A stretch of DNA of 64,000 bases from Catalinimonas niigatensis (GTDB lineage Bacteria; Bacteroidota; Bacteroidia; Cytophagales; Cyclobacteriaceae): assembly GCF_030506285.1 (NCBI RefSeq), contig NZ_CP119422.1, positions 4,513,501 through 4,577,500 of the forward strand, read 5' to 3'. The position numbers and the translations under genes are program-made. Numbering within the stretch: the first letter of the stretch is position 1; each line of letters begins with the position of its first letter. Shown here piece by piece: positions 8,562 through 16,389 of this stretch. The notes beneath the pieces were generated by a model that made no database searches, was not told the DNA's origin, and was given only the letters and a program-made list of their open reading frames with translations.

Positions 8562-9062
8562 TCATGCGCGTACATCCTGAATTCCATCATCTCTGTCAAA
8601 TACCTTCTTTGCAAAAGGGCAAAGCGGAAGGATTTTCAGATCGTTATTTCGGGCATATGCTACTGCTTTCATGACCAATTGTTTGCCCAGTCCTCTTCCG
8701 ATAAAATTTTCCTCAATACCCGTATGGTCAATAATAAATCTTGATTCCCCAGCCCACACATAGGTCATTTCGCCCGCGAATGCATCGTGATCATAAATCA
8801 CAAAACGTCCTTTTCTTCCGTTGTCTTCTCTATCTATTTTTATCATGGTCTTACTCTCCTGTCTAATACTTAACGCACCCGAAGGGCATTTTGAAACTTG
8901 TCTGATAATTTCTTCCGAGCTTGCGTTTTCTGCTTTGATCCAGGGTCTTTCTTTGGGGTTATATACCTTGGGCAAGGTCTTGACACATATTCCCGAATGG
9001 ATGCACTTTTCGGGTTTCCATACAATGCTTACTTCTCCGTTTGAATATTCTTTGGTGCTCAT
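8562..9062 (-). CDS. YjdI-YjdJ fusion: Fe-S mono-cluster domain plus GNAT
   Basis: 166 residues. Residues 1-70 are a YjdI-type domain (WKPEKCIHSGICVKTLPKVY, then SKCPSGALSIRQ), and residues 75-166 a YjdJ-type acetyltransferase (FIIDHTGIEENFIGRGLGKQL and KILPLCPFAKKVF). In the cassette at 383-889 the same two domains are separate genes in the reverse order. The gene starts 14 bp from the end of the DUF5996 gene, so they are probably cotranscribed. A near-identical copy is at 34803-35303. Function unknown; the fusion argues that the two domains work together. Confidence 0.88.
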   Translation of the reverse strand: MSTKEYSNGEVSIVWKPEKCIHSGICVKTLPKVYNPKERPWIKAENASSEEIIRQVSKCPSGALSIRQESKTMIKIDREDNGRKGRFVIYDHDAFAGEMTYVWAGESRFIIDHTGIEENFIGRGLGKQLVMKAVAYARNNDLKILPLCPFAKKVFDRDDGIQDVRA

Positions 9063-9076
9063 ATAGCCATTAAACG

Positions 9077-10006
9077 TTAAAGGTTATCCAGTTCCGGTAC
9101 GGTCAATGTCTTGATATCCCAGTTGGCTTTCTTAGCTCCGGCAGCATAGGCAGATTCCAGAAAGTCAAGAAGCGCTGCACGTGGATCAGGTGTTTTTAAC
9201 AGATCACTGTAGGTTAACAGAGCCATCGGGCTTCCATTACTGTCAACCCATTGGGCTGTAGAAGGCATCAAAGGTTCCTGGTTTATTCCTTCGGGTGAAG
9301 GGTAGGTGTAGGAGTAGAAAGCTGGCTCGGGCATGTTTTCGTCACCTCCCCAGAAACCAAAACTGATGCACTCGTGCGAGTAGGCATCTTTATCCGATAA
9401 TCTGGCCTCTGCCGGCATAGCGGGTGCTGGGTTGCCTGAGAAACGCGTAACAGCCAGATCCATTGAATGCCAGTATAGATGCACCGGGCAGGTTTTCCCA
9501 TAAAAGCGACCGCTGAACTCTTTGAAAACCCCATCTACCCAAAGCAGAATGCGCCAGAAGTCCTGGGTGTAAGCTTCTTCGTAGTGGTGGTACTCCGTAA
9601 TCTTACCAAAAGGTTTATCCATATTTACATCGTAGGGCTTATCCAGAATGGAAACGGCAATGTTCAATTGCTGAAGCATTTCAGAAAGCTGCTGATAGAA
9701 ATCCGCCACGCTTATTCTATCAAGCAAGGAGAAACTCGCAAATTCCCCTTTACTGGTGTTCACTTCCAGTTGATGCTGGTGGACATTGATCGTCATATCA
9801 AAGGTATCCATGCCCTCATTGTAAGGAACAGGACCGGTAGTGATACCTTTTGTAGATACATACTCGGTCACGTACCACCAATGGTTTTTGCGGGGTGTTG
9901 ATTTCAAACGGATCTTTCCCATGATCTGTAAAAACAGATGCAAGGTCATTTTCTTTTGCTTATTCCCTTCATAGTGAAGGGATGGCAACTTGATTAAATT
10001 GTTCAT
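9077..10006 (-). CDS. DUF5996 family protein
   Basis: 309 residues, no signal peptide. Segments such as LPSLHYEGNKQKKMTLHLFL at the N-terminus, PRKNHWWYVTEYVSTKG, and SYTYPSPEGI with a histidine-rich PVHLYWHSMDLA identify the DUF5996 family, which has no established biochemical role. It is almost the same as the plus-strand copy at 33859-34788, the differences being scattered substitutions, which points to a recent duplication. It is the first gene of the conserved trio DUF5996 - YjdI/YjdJ - pirin in both cassettes. Confidence 0.85.
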   Translation of the reverse strand: MNNLIKLPSLHYEGNKQKKMTLHLFLQIMGKIRLKSTPRKNHWWYVTEYVSTKGITTGPVPYNEGMDTFDMTINVHQHQLEVNTSKGEFASFSLLDRISVADFYQQLSEMLQQLNIAVSILDKPYDVNMDKPFGKITEYHHYEEAYTQDFWRILLWVDGVFKEFSGRFYGKTCPVHLYWHSMDLAVTRFSGNPAPAMPAEARLSDKDAYSHECISFGFWGGDENMPEPAFYSYTYPSPEGINQEPLMPSTAQWVDSNGSPMALLTYSDLLKTPDPRAALLDFLESAYAAGAKKANWDIKTLTVPELDNL

Positions 10007-10056
10007 AGGAATTAGTCTTATGATATGCTTATTTAGTCTTCCAGATATTCAAGTAG

Positions 10057-10446
10057 TTATTTCACAACAGTAGCTTCTAGTTCTACGGTTAAGGTTTCAA
10101 AAAGGCTTTTTACTTCCATAAATGTAAGCGCTTGCTTGATGCCATGCTTTGCTATCCATTCCTGAAGAATAGGAAAGTGCGGCCAAAGTTCGGCTGTGGA
10201 AGTGGTATAGATAGTCAGGCGTACAATGTTACTGCATTCGTAGCCTGCCTCGCTGATTACCTGCCCCAGATTTTCTATGGCCTGAATCAGCTGTGTTTTC
10301 ATATCAGCCGTGCTGGATTGTCCATCAGCGAGTACAGCGGCCTGTCCTGAAACATAAAGTGTACCTGTTACTCCTTTTACCTCAACAGCTTGCACATAGC
10401 TACGTTCATCTTGCCATTGCCAGGGATTAATTACTCTTTTTTCCAC
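10057..10446 (-). CDS. RidA family (YjgF/YER057c/UK114) protein
   Basis: 129 residues with the RidA fold signature: LYVSGQAAVLADG near residues 31-43, MKTQLIQAIENLGQVISEAG, IVRLTIYTTS, and a C-terminal LTFMEVKSLFETLTVELEA. True RidA (2-iminopropanoate deaminase) has a conserved arginine in the C-terminal CVxAxLP-type motif; here that region reads TFMEVKSLF, so it may be one of the Rid subfamilies without imine deaminase activity. It heads the minus-strand cassette. A CTCCA-N6-TGGAG doublet lies 280-324 bp upstream of its start (10726-10770). Confidence 0.8.
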   Translation of the reverse strand: MEKRVINPWQWQDERSYVQAVEVKGVTGTLYVSGQAAVLADGQSSTADMKTQLIQAIENLGQVISEAGYECSNIVRLTIYTTSTAELWPHFPILQEWIAKHGIKQALTFMEVKSLFETLTVELEATVVK

Positions 10447-10725
10447 GGATTTACTATTTAAGCGAATGAATTTTATACCGTTGTATGGCTATCTTCATTT
10501 GAAGAGCAAAGCTACAAAAGAAGTAAGCTGTATGCCTGTGATATAGCTCACTGTATTATCGCGAGCTATATTACACACTTAGTTCAGAATCTCTTTTACT
10601 AAACTAATTTGACTTGATGTTGCCAAAACCAGTGCCAAGCAAAAGACAAATGGTTCTGCTTATTGTATTTAACTGATTAACAGTAACTTAATAAAAAATC
10701 AGACAATCAAAATACTGAATATCCT

Positions 10726-10770
10726 CTCCAAAGAGTTGGAGATTCTTCCGGTAACTCCAACTGAATGGAT
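10726..10770. promoter_or_regulatory. CTCCA-N6-TGGAG operator doublet (upstream of ridA-like gene)
   Basis: Two 16-bp near-palindromes: 10726-10741 (perfect arms CTCCA / TGGAG) and 10755-10770 (CTCCA / TGGAT), starts 29 bp apart. The same paired arrangement occurs at 22824, 23137 and 31057. This indicates a binding site for a dimeric regulator in tandem. The regulator is not identified by sequence alone. Confidence 0.55.
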
Positions 10771-10879
10771 AATATTCGATGTATAAGAACCTCTGAGTAG
10801 AAGTACTGGCATGATTACATTTAACACCAAAGGCTTTACTTCCATCTAAAATCCATAGTATGATTAACTTTATGATACC

Positions 10880-11170
10880 CGAAGGTAAGCCACTACTTCT
10901 TCCACATAGGCTTGTATAGATATTTTGATTACCTGCTCTGCTTGATAAAATTTTTAATGGATAAAGTCATTGCCTACACTTTGTGCTAATTGTTTTGAAT
11001 GTCTGACAATGTAGCTTTGTCCTGAAGAGAGGCTGCCTGAGAACTGAGCAGGATGATAATATTTTGCATATTATTTTTTACACAGTGATGCATCTCCTGA
11101 AGCGATCTTTCATTATCCTTCAATAGCTGTTGCAATTCATGATTTTACGGCTAATCTGCTGTTACTAAGA
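10880..11170 (-). pseudogene. Decayed histidine kinase fragment (HisKA_2 region)
   Basis: The minus strand retains a recognisable dimerisation/phosphoacceptor segment: KERSLQEMHHCVKNN followed by a stretch matching [12 protein letters not shown] and then a stop. It corresponds to residues around 620-660 of the complete kinase at 20117-22588 (EIHHRVKNN). Further on, codons for the VEEVVAYL-like part still align. Frames are broken and the sensor and ATPase domains are missing. So a second, paralogous kinase once lay here. The block is flanked by two CTCCA-N6-TGGAG doublets, as the intact kinase has upstream. Confidence 0.7.
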
Positions 11171-11342
11171 ATGTAGTTCATGCTGTTGAGCCTTCTTTTG
11201 TTCCTTCCATTATAAATCCTGTTCTTTTCTCTCCGCCCAGTATTGAATACGAGCGCTGTGTCTTAAAGTGTTTCCATGCTGGCCCAAACAACAAATATGT
11301 TTCAGTTGCTTTGTTGATTGACCTACATTTTCTTCTCTCCAC

Positions 11343-11398
11343 CTCCAAAAAGTTGTAGATGAGCGTTAAAAAATATTTAATACTCCAAATTTTTGGAG
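11343..11398. promoter_or_regulatory. CTCCA-N6-TGGAG operator doublet beside the IS630 element
   Basis: Two 16-bp sites at 11343-11358 (CTCCA / TGTAG, one mismatch) and 11383-11398 (perfect arms). Their starts are 40 bp apart, against about 30 bp in the other doublets. The second site ends 7 bp before the left terminal repeat of the insertion sequence. The sites lie upstream of the decayed kinase fragment on the minus strand, the same relation as at the intact kinase. Confidence 0.5.
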
Positions 11399-11405
11399 CT
11401 GTATA

Positions 11406-12538
11406 AGTACTGCGACGAAATTATTTGGTCAATAGTTTTGTCGACTAAGTATGAGTAGGAAGAAGAGATTTGTAGAGGCATTAACAGATATGGAGCAGTA
11501 CACACTGGAACAAGGCTTTAAGTACGGTCCTGCACCCGATTTTCGTCAGCGTTGTCAAATTTTGCTGTTGAGTTACAAAGGATATGAGGTTAAGCAAATC
11601 ATAAACATGCTGGATGTATCTCCGCACACTGTGTATAGTGCGATGAAATCCTGGCGAGAAGAAGGCCTTGGTGGCCTGATCAGGAAAAAGGGGCAGGGCA
11701 GAAAAGCCACTTTACAGGCAAATAATGCTCAGCATGTGGAAGTTACGCATAAAGCAGTGGAGAAACATGCTCAGAACAGTAGGCAAATTTTAGAGGAGCT
11801 ATATTCAGAGTTGGATATAGCACCCATGAGCAAGAGGAGCCTTCAGAGGTTTTTAAAAAAATTGGCTACCGCTGGAAGAGATTCAGAAGATGGATAAAGA
11901 AGAAGCCGTCAGAGGCTGAAAAGAAGCGCAAAACAGCAGAAATAAAGGCATTGCTTGTGCTAGCGGGAAAGGAGTTGGTAGATGTGTATTTTGTAGACGA
12001 AGCAGGTTTTAGTCTTACCCCATATGTTCCTTATGGGTGGCAGAAGATAGGTGATCAGGTGGGTATCCCTACTAAAAAGAAGCAGGTAGCTAATGTACTG
12101 GGCTTGCTTAACCCGCTCAACAAACACCTAATAACCTATACTGCCAAAGATAAAGAGATGATCAATACTGAATTTATGATTACAAGACTTGATGATCTTG
12201 CAGAGAAAATAGACAAAGAAACAATGATTGTGCTTGATAATGCCCCCTGGCATAGGAGCAAAAATTTCTTTGGAAAGTTGCACCAATGGCAGCAGCAGGG
12301 CTTGTATGTTTTTCATTTGCCTGCTTACAGTCCTCATATGAACCTCATTGAAACACTATGGAGAAAAATTAAGTACGAATGGCTCAGACCTAAAGATTAC
12401 AATTCAAAAACAGCACTGAAAAGAAGGCTCAAGGAAATATTCACCAGCTTTGCCAATCAGTCAGGAAAAGAAATATTTGATGTCAACTTCTCTTTTAATC
12501 AATTTGATTTATACACTAATTAAATCTGTCGCAGTACT
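11406..12538 (+). mobile_element. IS630-family insertion sequence
   Basis: An element of about 1.13 kb with 11-bp perfect terminal inverted repeats: AGTACTGCGAC at 11406-11416 and its complement GTCGCAGTACT at 12528-12538. The repeats are flanked directly by TA on both sides (11404-11405 and 12539-12540), as expected for IS630/Tc1-mariner target duplication. It carries one transposase in two overlapping frames. Ends, target duplication and coding region all look intact, so it may be active or recently so. Confidence 0.88.
11451..12523 (+). CDS. IS630 transposase, two frames joined by -1 frameshift
   Basis: The first frame (11451-11897) encodes a helix-turn-helix domain (VKQIINMLDVSPHTVYSAMK) typical of the N-terminus of IS630 transposases. 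The second frame (open to 12523) encodes the DDE catalytic domain: VYFVDEAGFSL (first Asp), IVLDNAPWHRS (second Asp) and PHMNLIETLWRKIK (Glu). A run of seven A at 11855-11861 lies where the frames overlap; slipping -1 there gives KKIGYRWKRFRRW, the normal continuation of this family. So expression probably depends on programmed -1 frameshifting rather than mutation. Alternative: an ordinary frameshift that has inactivated the element. Confidence 0.85.
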
Positions 12539-12540
12539 TA

Positions 12541-13140
12541 AATTTGAAAGACTTTTTTATCAATCATCAAAAGCATCGCAATACGTTGATGATCATCAAT
12601 TTATGGTTTTACGAATTATAATTTAATCTGTGGCATACGAATTGAATTTAAGGAAAACAAAATGAAATATTCTACGCAACACTTTGAACCAGATTGAATT
12701 TTATTTTGATGAAAACTAATTTGAAGAACATATGCTACTTTGGTCTGATGATCAAGTCCAATTTGAAAGCCCTTTTGGAAAGTTGATTACCAAAACAATT
12801 ACCTGCACTAACTCAGGAGTAAGTATGAAATCACGCAGCAAATGGGTGGAATCAGGCAATGGTTATGAACCATATTGTAAAACAAGAAGGTAGAGATGCA
12901 GAAACAACCCCATACTTGCTTATCCTCAGTAAAAAAATGGGCGTTTCATTTGATATCATTTATTCATGACCACTTTAAACTTACTGTTCAAAGCTGGAGA
13001 ATTGCTTATAGAAGTGAAAACCTGATCAAGATCATTCAATCTGCTACAAGTTTAGCCTACATGTAAGATTCAATGAACATTTTTATTTAGCGACTACCTT
13101 GAAATTCAAAATTTGTGGGACCGCAACTGTTCTCAGACGG
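12541..13140. other. Non-coding stretch with no recognisable gene
   Basis: About 600 bp, AT-rich, with only short interrupted frames on both strands. Some frames (for example around 12740-12890) look protein-like but are broken by stops, so this may be decayed coding DNA. I could not assign a family. It separates the IS630 element from the structured block at 13147-13291. Confidence 0.4.
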
Positions 13141-13146
13141 GAGAAA

Positions 13147-13291
13147 TGCCTTGCCGGTAACGGAGGGAGGCTGGCTGACAAGGCAACCTAGAAGATTTTT
13201 TACGTGAGCTGTAGACCTTTACTTTTTTACCTTGATTCAGCCATGTTGATGGTTAGCCGTACTGCCTACAGGTAGTGCGGCCACCATCAAC
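13147..13291 (+). ncRNA. Structured non-coding block upstream of isochorismatase operon (candidate)
   Basis: Two strong potential stem-loops. The first pairs TGCCTTG (13147-13153) with CAAGGCA (13179-13185). The second is long: GTTGATGGT (13245) pairs with ACCATCAAC (to 13291), and inside it an 11-bp stem (with two G-U pairs) closes a TACA loop. The region is visibly more GC-rich than its surroundings and ends 60 bp before the start of the operon at 13352. It could be a leader RNA, a repeat-type hairpin, or the relic of a mobile element. I recognise no known riboswitch class. Confidence 0.35.
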
Positions 13292-13351
13292 TCAATGTAA
13301 ATACTTTATTCAAATACAAGATTTATTTTATTCATCATTAAATAGTTTAAC

Positions 13352-14101
13352 ATGAAAACGCTAGCCTTTATCGTATCTATTATCCTGCTTTCCGTAAATG
13401 CATATGCTCAATGGAAGCAATACAATCCCAATCCTAACAACGATCCAGCCAATGCATCCAAAGAACTTTTAGATCCTGAAAACCATGTTTTACTCCTTAT
13501 TGACCATGAGAGTCAGATGGCTTTTGCTGTTGAATCACATCCTATTGAAGAACTCAGAAACAATACCGGTATGTTATCGGCATCGGCCAGCTTATATGAA
13601 GTACCAACAGTTATCACCACAGTAGCAGAAAAGTCATTCAGTGGCCCGTTATTTCCGGAAATCAAAGCTTATTTTCCTGATGAAAGTAAGTATATAGACC
13701 GCACTACCATGAATTCATGGGAAGATACCAGAGTGGTAAAAGCAGTGAACAGCTTCAGTAAGAAGAAGTTGGTCATTGCGGGTCTTTGGACTGAGGTATG
13801 TACACTATCGGCGGCTTTGTCTGCTTTAGAAGATGGGTATGAAGTCTATGTAATCACTGATGCCTGTGGTGGCGTCTCTAAGGAAGCTCATGATATGTCC
13901 ATGATGCGAATGATACAAAAAGGGGTAAAGCCCATGACTTCTATGCAGTACCTTTTAGAAATTCACCGCGACTGGGCCAGATCAGATATGTATGCACCTG
14001 TAATGAAGATTTTCAAAAAATACGGAGGAGCTTACGGGCTGGGAATAGATTACATCAAAACCATGCAGGAATGGTCAAAAGAAACCTCAGCGGGGCATTG
14101 A
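13352..14101 (+). CDS. Exported isochorismatase-family cysteine hydrolase
   Basis: 249 residues. The first 19-20 residues (MKTLAFIVSIILLSVNAYAQ) form a clear signal peptide, unusual for this normally cytoplasmic family. The catalytic features are present: HVLLLIDHESQM with Asp51 and GLWTEVCTLSAAL with the nucleophile Cys150. The fold is that of isochorismatase/nicotinamidase-like amidases (YcaC type). It is first in a four-gene cluster with an amidohydrolase lipoprotein, a small membrane protein and an outer-membrane porin, so it probably attacks an amide or related substrate in the periplasm. Exact substrate unknown. Confidence 0.85.
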   Translation: MKTLAFIVSIILLSVNAYAQWKQYNPNPNNDPANASKELLDPENHVLLLIDHESQMAFAVESHPIEELRNNTGMLSASASLYEVPTVITTVAEKSFSGPLFPEIKAYFPDESKYIDRTTMNSWEDTRVVKAVNSFSKKKLVIAGLWTEVCTLSAALSALEDGYEVYVITDACGGVSKEAHDMSMMRMIQKGVKPMTSMQYLLEIHRDWARSDMYAPVMKIFKKYGGAYGLGIDYIKTMQEWSKETSAGH

Positions 14102-14144
14102 GATCATACTGTATTTACTATTGACCAATTCAAAAAGTATTGAC

Positions 14145-15938
14145 ATGAAATATCTTATTACGCTGAGTATACTTCTTAGTTTCTTTTCTTCTTGTCAATC
14201 ACAGAGAATACAAGAAGAAAAGGATCTGGCAGAGAAAGCGGATATGCTGCTCTATAATGGAAAGATCGCCATTATGAATGAGGAACATACCATTGCTCAA
14301 GCGCTGGCGATAAAGGACGGGCTAATTCTGGACTATGGATCAACCACTGACATGAAACAGTATATGGAGGATGCGACACAACAGATTGACCTTAAGGGCA
14401 GAACGGCTATACCAGGACTTAATGATTCACATTTGCATGTGACGCGGGGAGGAAGGTTTTACAATCTGGAATTAAGATGGGATGGACTTGGCAGCCTTAA
14501 AAAAGGCCTGCAAATGATTAAAGAACAGGCTCAGAGGACTCCTCAAGGTCAGTGGGTGAGGGTGATCGGAGGGTGGTCCCCTTACCAGTTCAAAGAGAGA
14601 CGCATGCCAACCATCAAGGAACTCAATGAAGTAGCATCCAATACGCCTGTATTTGTGCTATTTCTCTATTCACAGGGATTTTTGAATGCCAAGGGCTTAG
14701 AAGTTTTAGGCATAACCAAGGAAACTGTTCCACCAGTTGGAGGAAGGTATGAATTTGTGGATGGAGGGGCTATTCTTCATGCTGAACCTGATCCCACCAT
14801 TCTTTATAAAACGATTAGCAGTCTGCCATTGATGTCTGATGAAGATCAGCTTAATAGCACTCTGCAGTTTTACAGAGAGCTCAATCGCCTGGGAATCACA
14901 AGCGCAATTGATGCAGGTGGTGGTGGGCATTTATTTCCCAACGATTACAAAAGCACTCGCCAATTAGCAGATCAGGGAGTGTTGCCTTTACACATTTCAT
15001 ACTACCTCTTTCCTCAAAAGCCTAATGAAGAGTACCAGGATTTTCAGGAGTGGGTGAGTACACAAGTCACTTACGAGAATTTTGCCAAAAACCTTCGGCG
15101 TGGTTATAGTCTTGCGGGAGGAGGTGAGTTTCTGGTGTGGAGTGCTGGAGATTTTGAAAACTTCATGGCTCCACGTCCTGAACTGGATACAAGACCGAAC
15201 TGGAAGCCGCAACTGCGTCAGGTGACCAATTTATTGGTAGAAAAAGACTGGCCTATGAGGATACACGCCACCTATAGTGAATCCATGGCTCAAATTCTTG
15301 ATGTATTTGAAGAGATCAAAAACCAAAAGGGTAAATTTGTTCCGCGCTGGGCTTTTGACCATGCTGAAACTGCAGGCATAGAAGACCTTCAAAGGACTAA
15401 GGATTTGGGTGGAGGTATTGCCATACAAAACCGAATGGCCTATGCTGCTGAGTATTTTGTTGAAAGATATGGTAAAGAGCAAGCCTGCTATGTTCCTCCT
15501 CTGCGCAAAATGTTGGACATTGGGCTTCCTGTAGGAGCGGGCACTGATGGCACCCGGGTTTCCAGTTATAATCCCTGGCCTGCGCTTTACTGGATGGTGA
15601 GCGGCAAATCTGTAGGTGGTCTGAAGTACATGAGCGATGATAACTTGCTCAGCAGAGAAGAAGCGCTGATGCTGTATACCAAAGGAAGTGCCTGGTTTTC
15701 TCAGGAAGAAAATGTAAAAGGCACACTTGAGAAAGGTATGCTGGCAGACCTGGCTGTATTAAGCGCCGATTACTTTACTGTACCTGAAGATACTATTAAA
15801 TCACTGGTGTCAGTGTTAACGGTGCTTGAAGGAAAAGTAGTCTATGGAGCTGAAGAATTTAAAACATTAAATCCTGGCCTGCCTGATGTTTCACCTGTAT
15901 GGTCTCCTGTTCGTTACTTTGGGGGTTATCAACAATAA
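14145..15938 (+). CDS. Amidohydrolase family 3 (YtcJ-like) lipoprotein
   Basis: About 597 residues. I set the start at the ATG at 14145: it opens with MKYLITLSILLSFFSSC, a lipoprotein signal peptide with cysteine as the first mature residue. A TTG at 14121 would add eight unlikely residues. The metal-binding site shows as IPGLNDSHLHVTRGG (HxH), with later GWSPYQF, a DHAE motif and GAGTDGTRVSSYNPW. YtcJ-type enzymes hydrolyse amide or related C-N bonds with metal ions. The gene begins 43 bp after the isochorismatase-fold gene, so the two are likely cotranscribed and act together outside the cytoplasm. Confidence 0.86.
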   Translation: MKYLITLSILLSFFSSCQSQRIQEEKDLAEKADMLLYNGKIAIMNEEHTIAQALAIKDGLILDYGSTTDMKQYMEDATQQIDLKGRTAIPGLNDSHLHVTRGGRFYNLELRWDGLGSLKKGLQMIKEQAQRTPQGQWVRVIGGWSPYQFKERRMPTIKELNEVASNTPVFVLFLYSQGFLNAKGLEVLGITKETVPPVGGRYEFVDGGAILHAEPDPTILYKTISSLPLMSDEDQLNSTLQFYRELNRLGITSAIDAGGGGHLFPNDYKSTRQLADQGVLPLHISYYLFPQKPNEEYQDFQEWVSTQVTYENFAKNLRRGYSLAGGGEFLVWSAGDFENFMAPRPELDTRPNWKPQLRQVTNLLVEKDWPMRIHATYSESMAQILDVFEEIKNQKGKFVPRWAFDHAETAGIEDLQRTKDLGGGIAIQNRMAYAAEYFVERYGKEQACYVPPLRKMLDIGLPVGAGTDGTRVSSYNPWPALYWMVSGKSVGGLKYMSDDNLLSREEALMLYTKGSAWFSQEENVKGTLEKGMLADLAVLSADYFTVPEDTIKSLVSVLTVLEGKVVYGAEEFKTLNPGLPDVSPVWSPVRYFGGYQQ

Positions 15939-15942
15939 AATT

Positions 15943-16389
15943 ATGCAGGCATTATCTATAATTATTCTGGTACTATTGGCAGGTGCTATGTTGCCCATGC
16001 AGGCCATGCTAAACTCCAGGTTAGGAAAAGCATTGGGGAGTGCTGAATACACTTCTTTTGTATCTTTTTTAATTGGAGCTATGGCCTTGCTACTATATCT
16101 GCTCATTGTCAAAGCCAGGCTCGGCACACTTACCCAAACCACTACGCTTCCCTGGTATGTCTGGATGGGTGGTGTGTTGGGCGCGTTTTATGTGGCTGTG
16201 GTCATCATCCTGGCTCCCCGGCTCGGCACAGCTTTTACTTTCGGGCTCGTTATCGCTGGTCAGATGCTAATCTCAGTGTCTATGGACCATGTCGGATTTA
16301 TGGGTTTGGAGGTGAAGCCTATCAATTACTTAAGAATTCTGGGGCTGCTAGTGTTGGGTGCAGGAGTTTTTCTCATTCGTAAGGCATGA
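15943..16389 (+). CDS. DUF606/YdcZ-type small membrane transporter
   Basis: 148 residues, almost entirely hydrophobic: about five predicted membrane helices, starting MQALSIIILVLLAGAMLPMQ. The repeated NSRLGKALG and PRLGTAFTFGLVIAGQM segments are typical of DUF606 (YdcZ), half-size members of the drug/metabolite transporter superfamily. The start at 15943 is 4 bp after the amidohydrolase stop; an upstream in-frame codon overlaps that gene and is unlikely. It overlaps the next gene by 4 bp. Within this operon it may carry the product released by the two hydrolases; that is inference. Confidence 0.8.
   Translation: MQALSIIILVLLAGAMLPMQAMLNSRLGKALGSAEYTSFVSFLIGAMALLLYLLIVKARLGTLTQTTTLPWYVWMGGVLGAFYVAVVIILAPRLGTAFTFGLVIAGQMLISVSMDHVGFMGLEVKPINYLRILGLLVLGAGVFLIRKA

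Noticed and set aside
10545-10580. Inverted repeat TATAGCTC / GAGCTATA near 10545-10573
   Set aside because: Eight-bp arms with a 13-nt loop and no T-run; too weak to call a terminator or operator alone.
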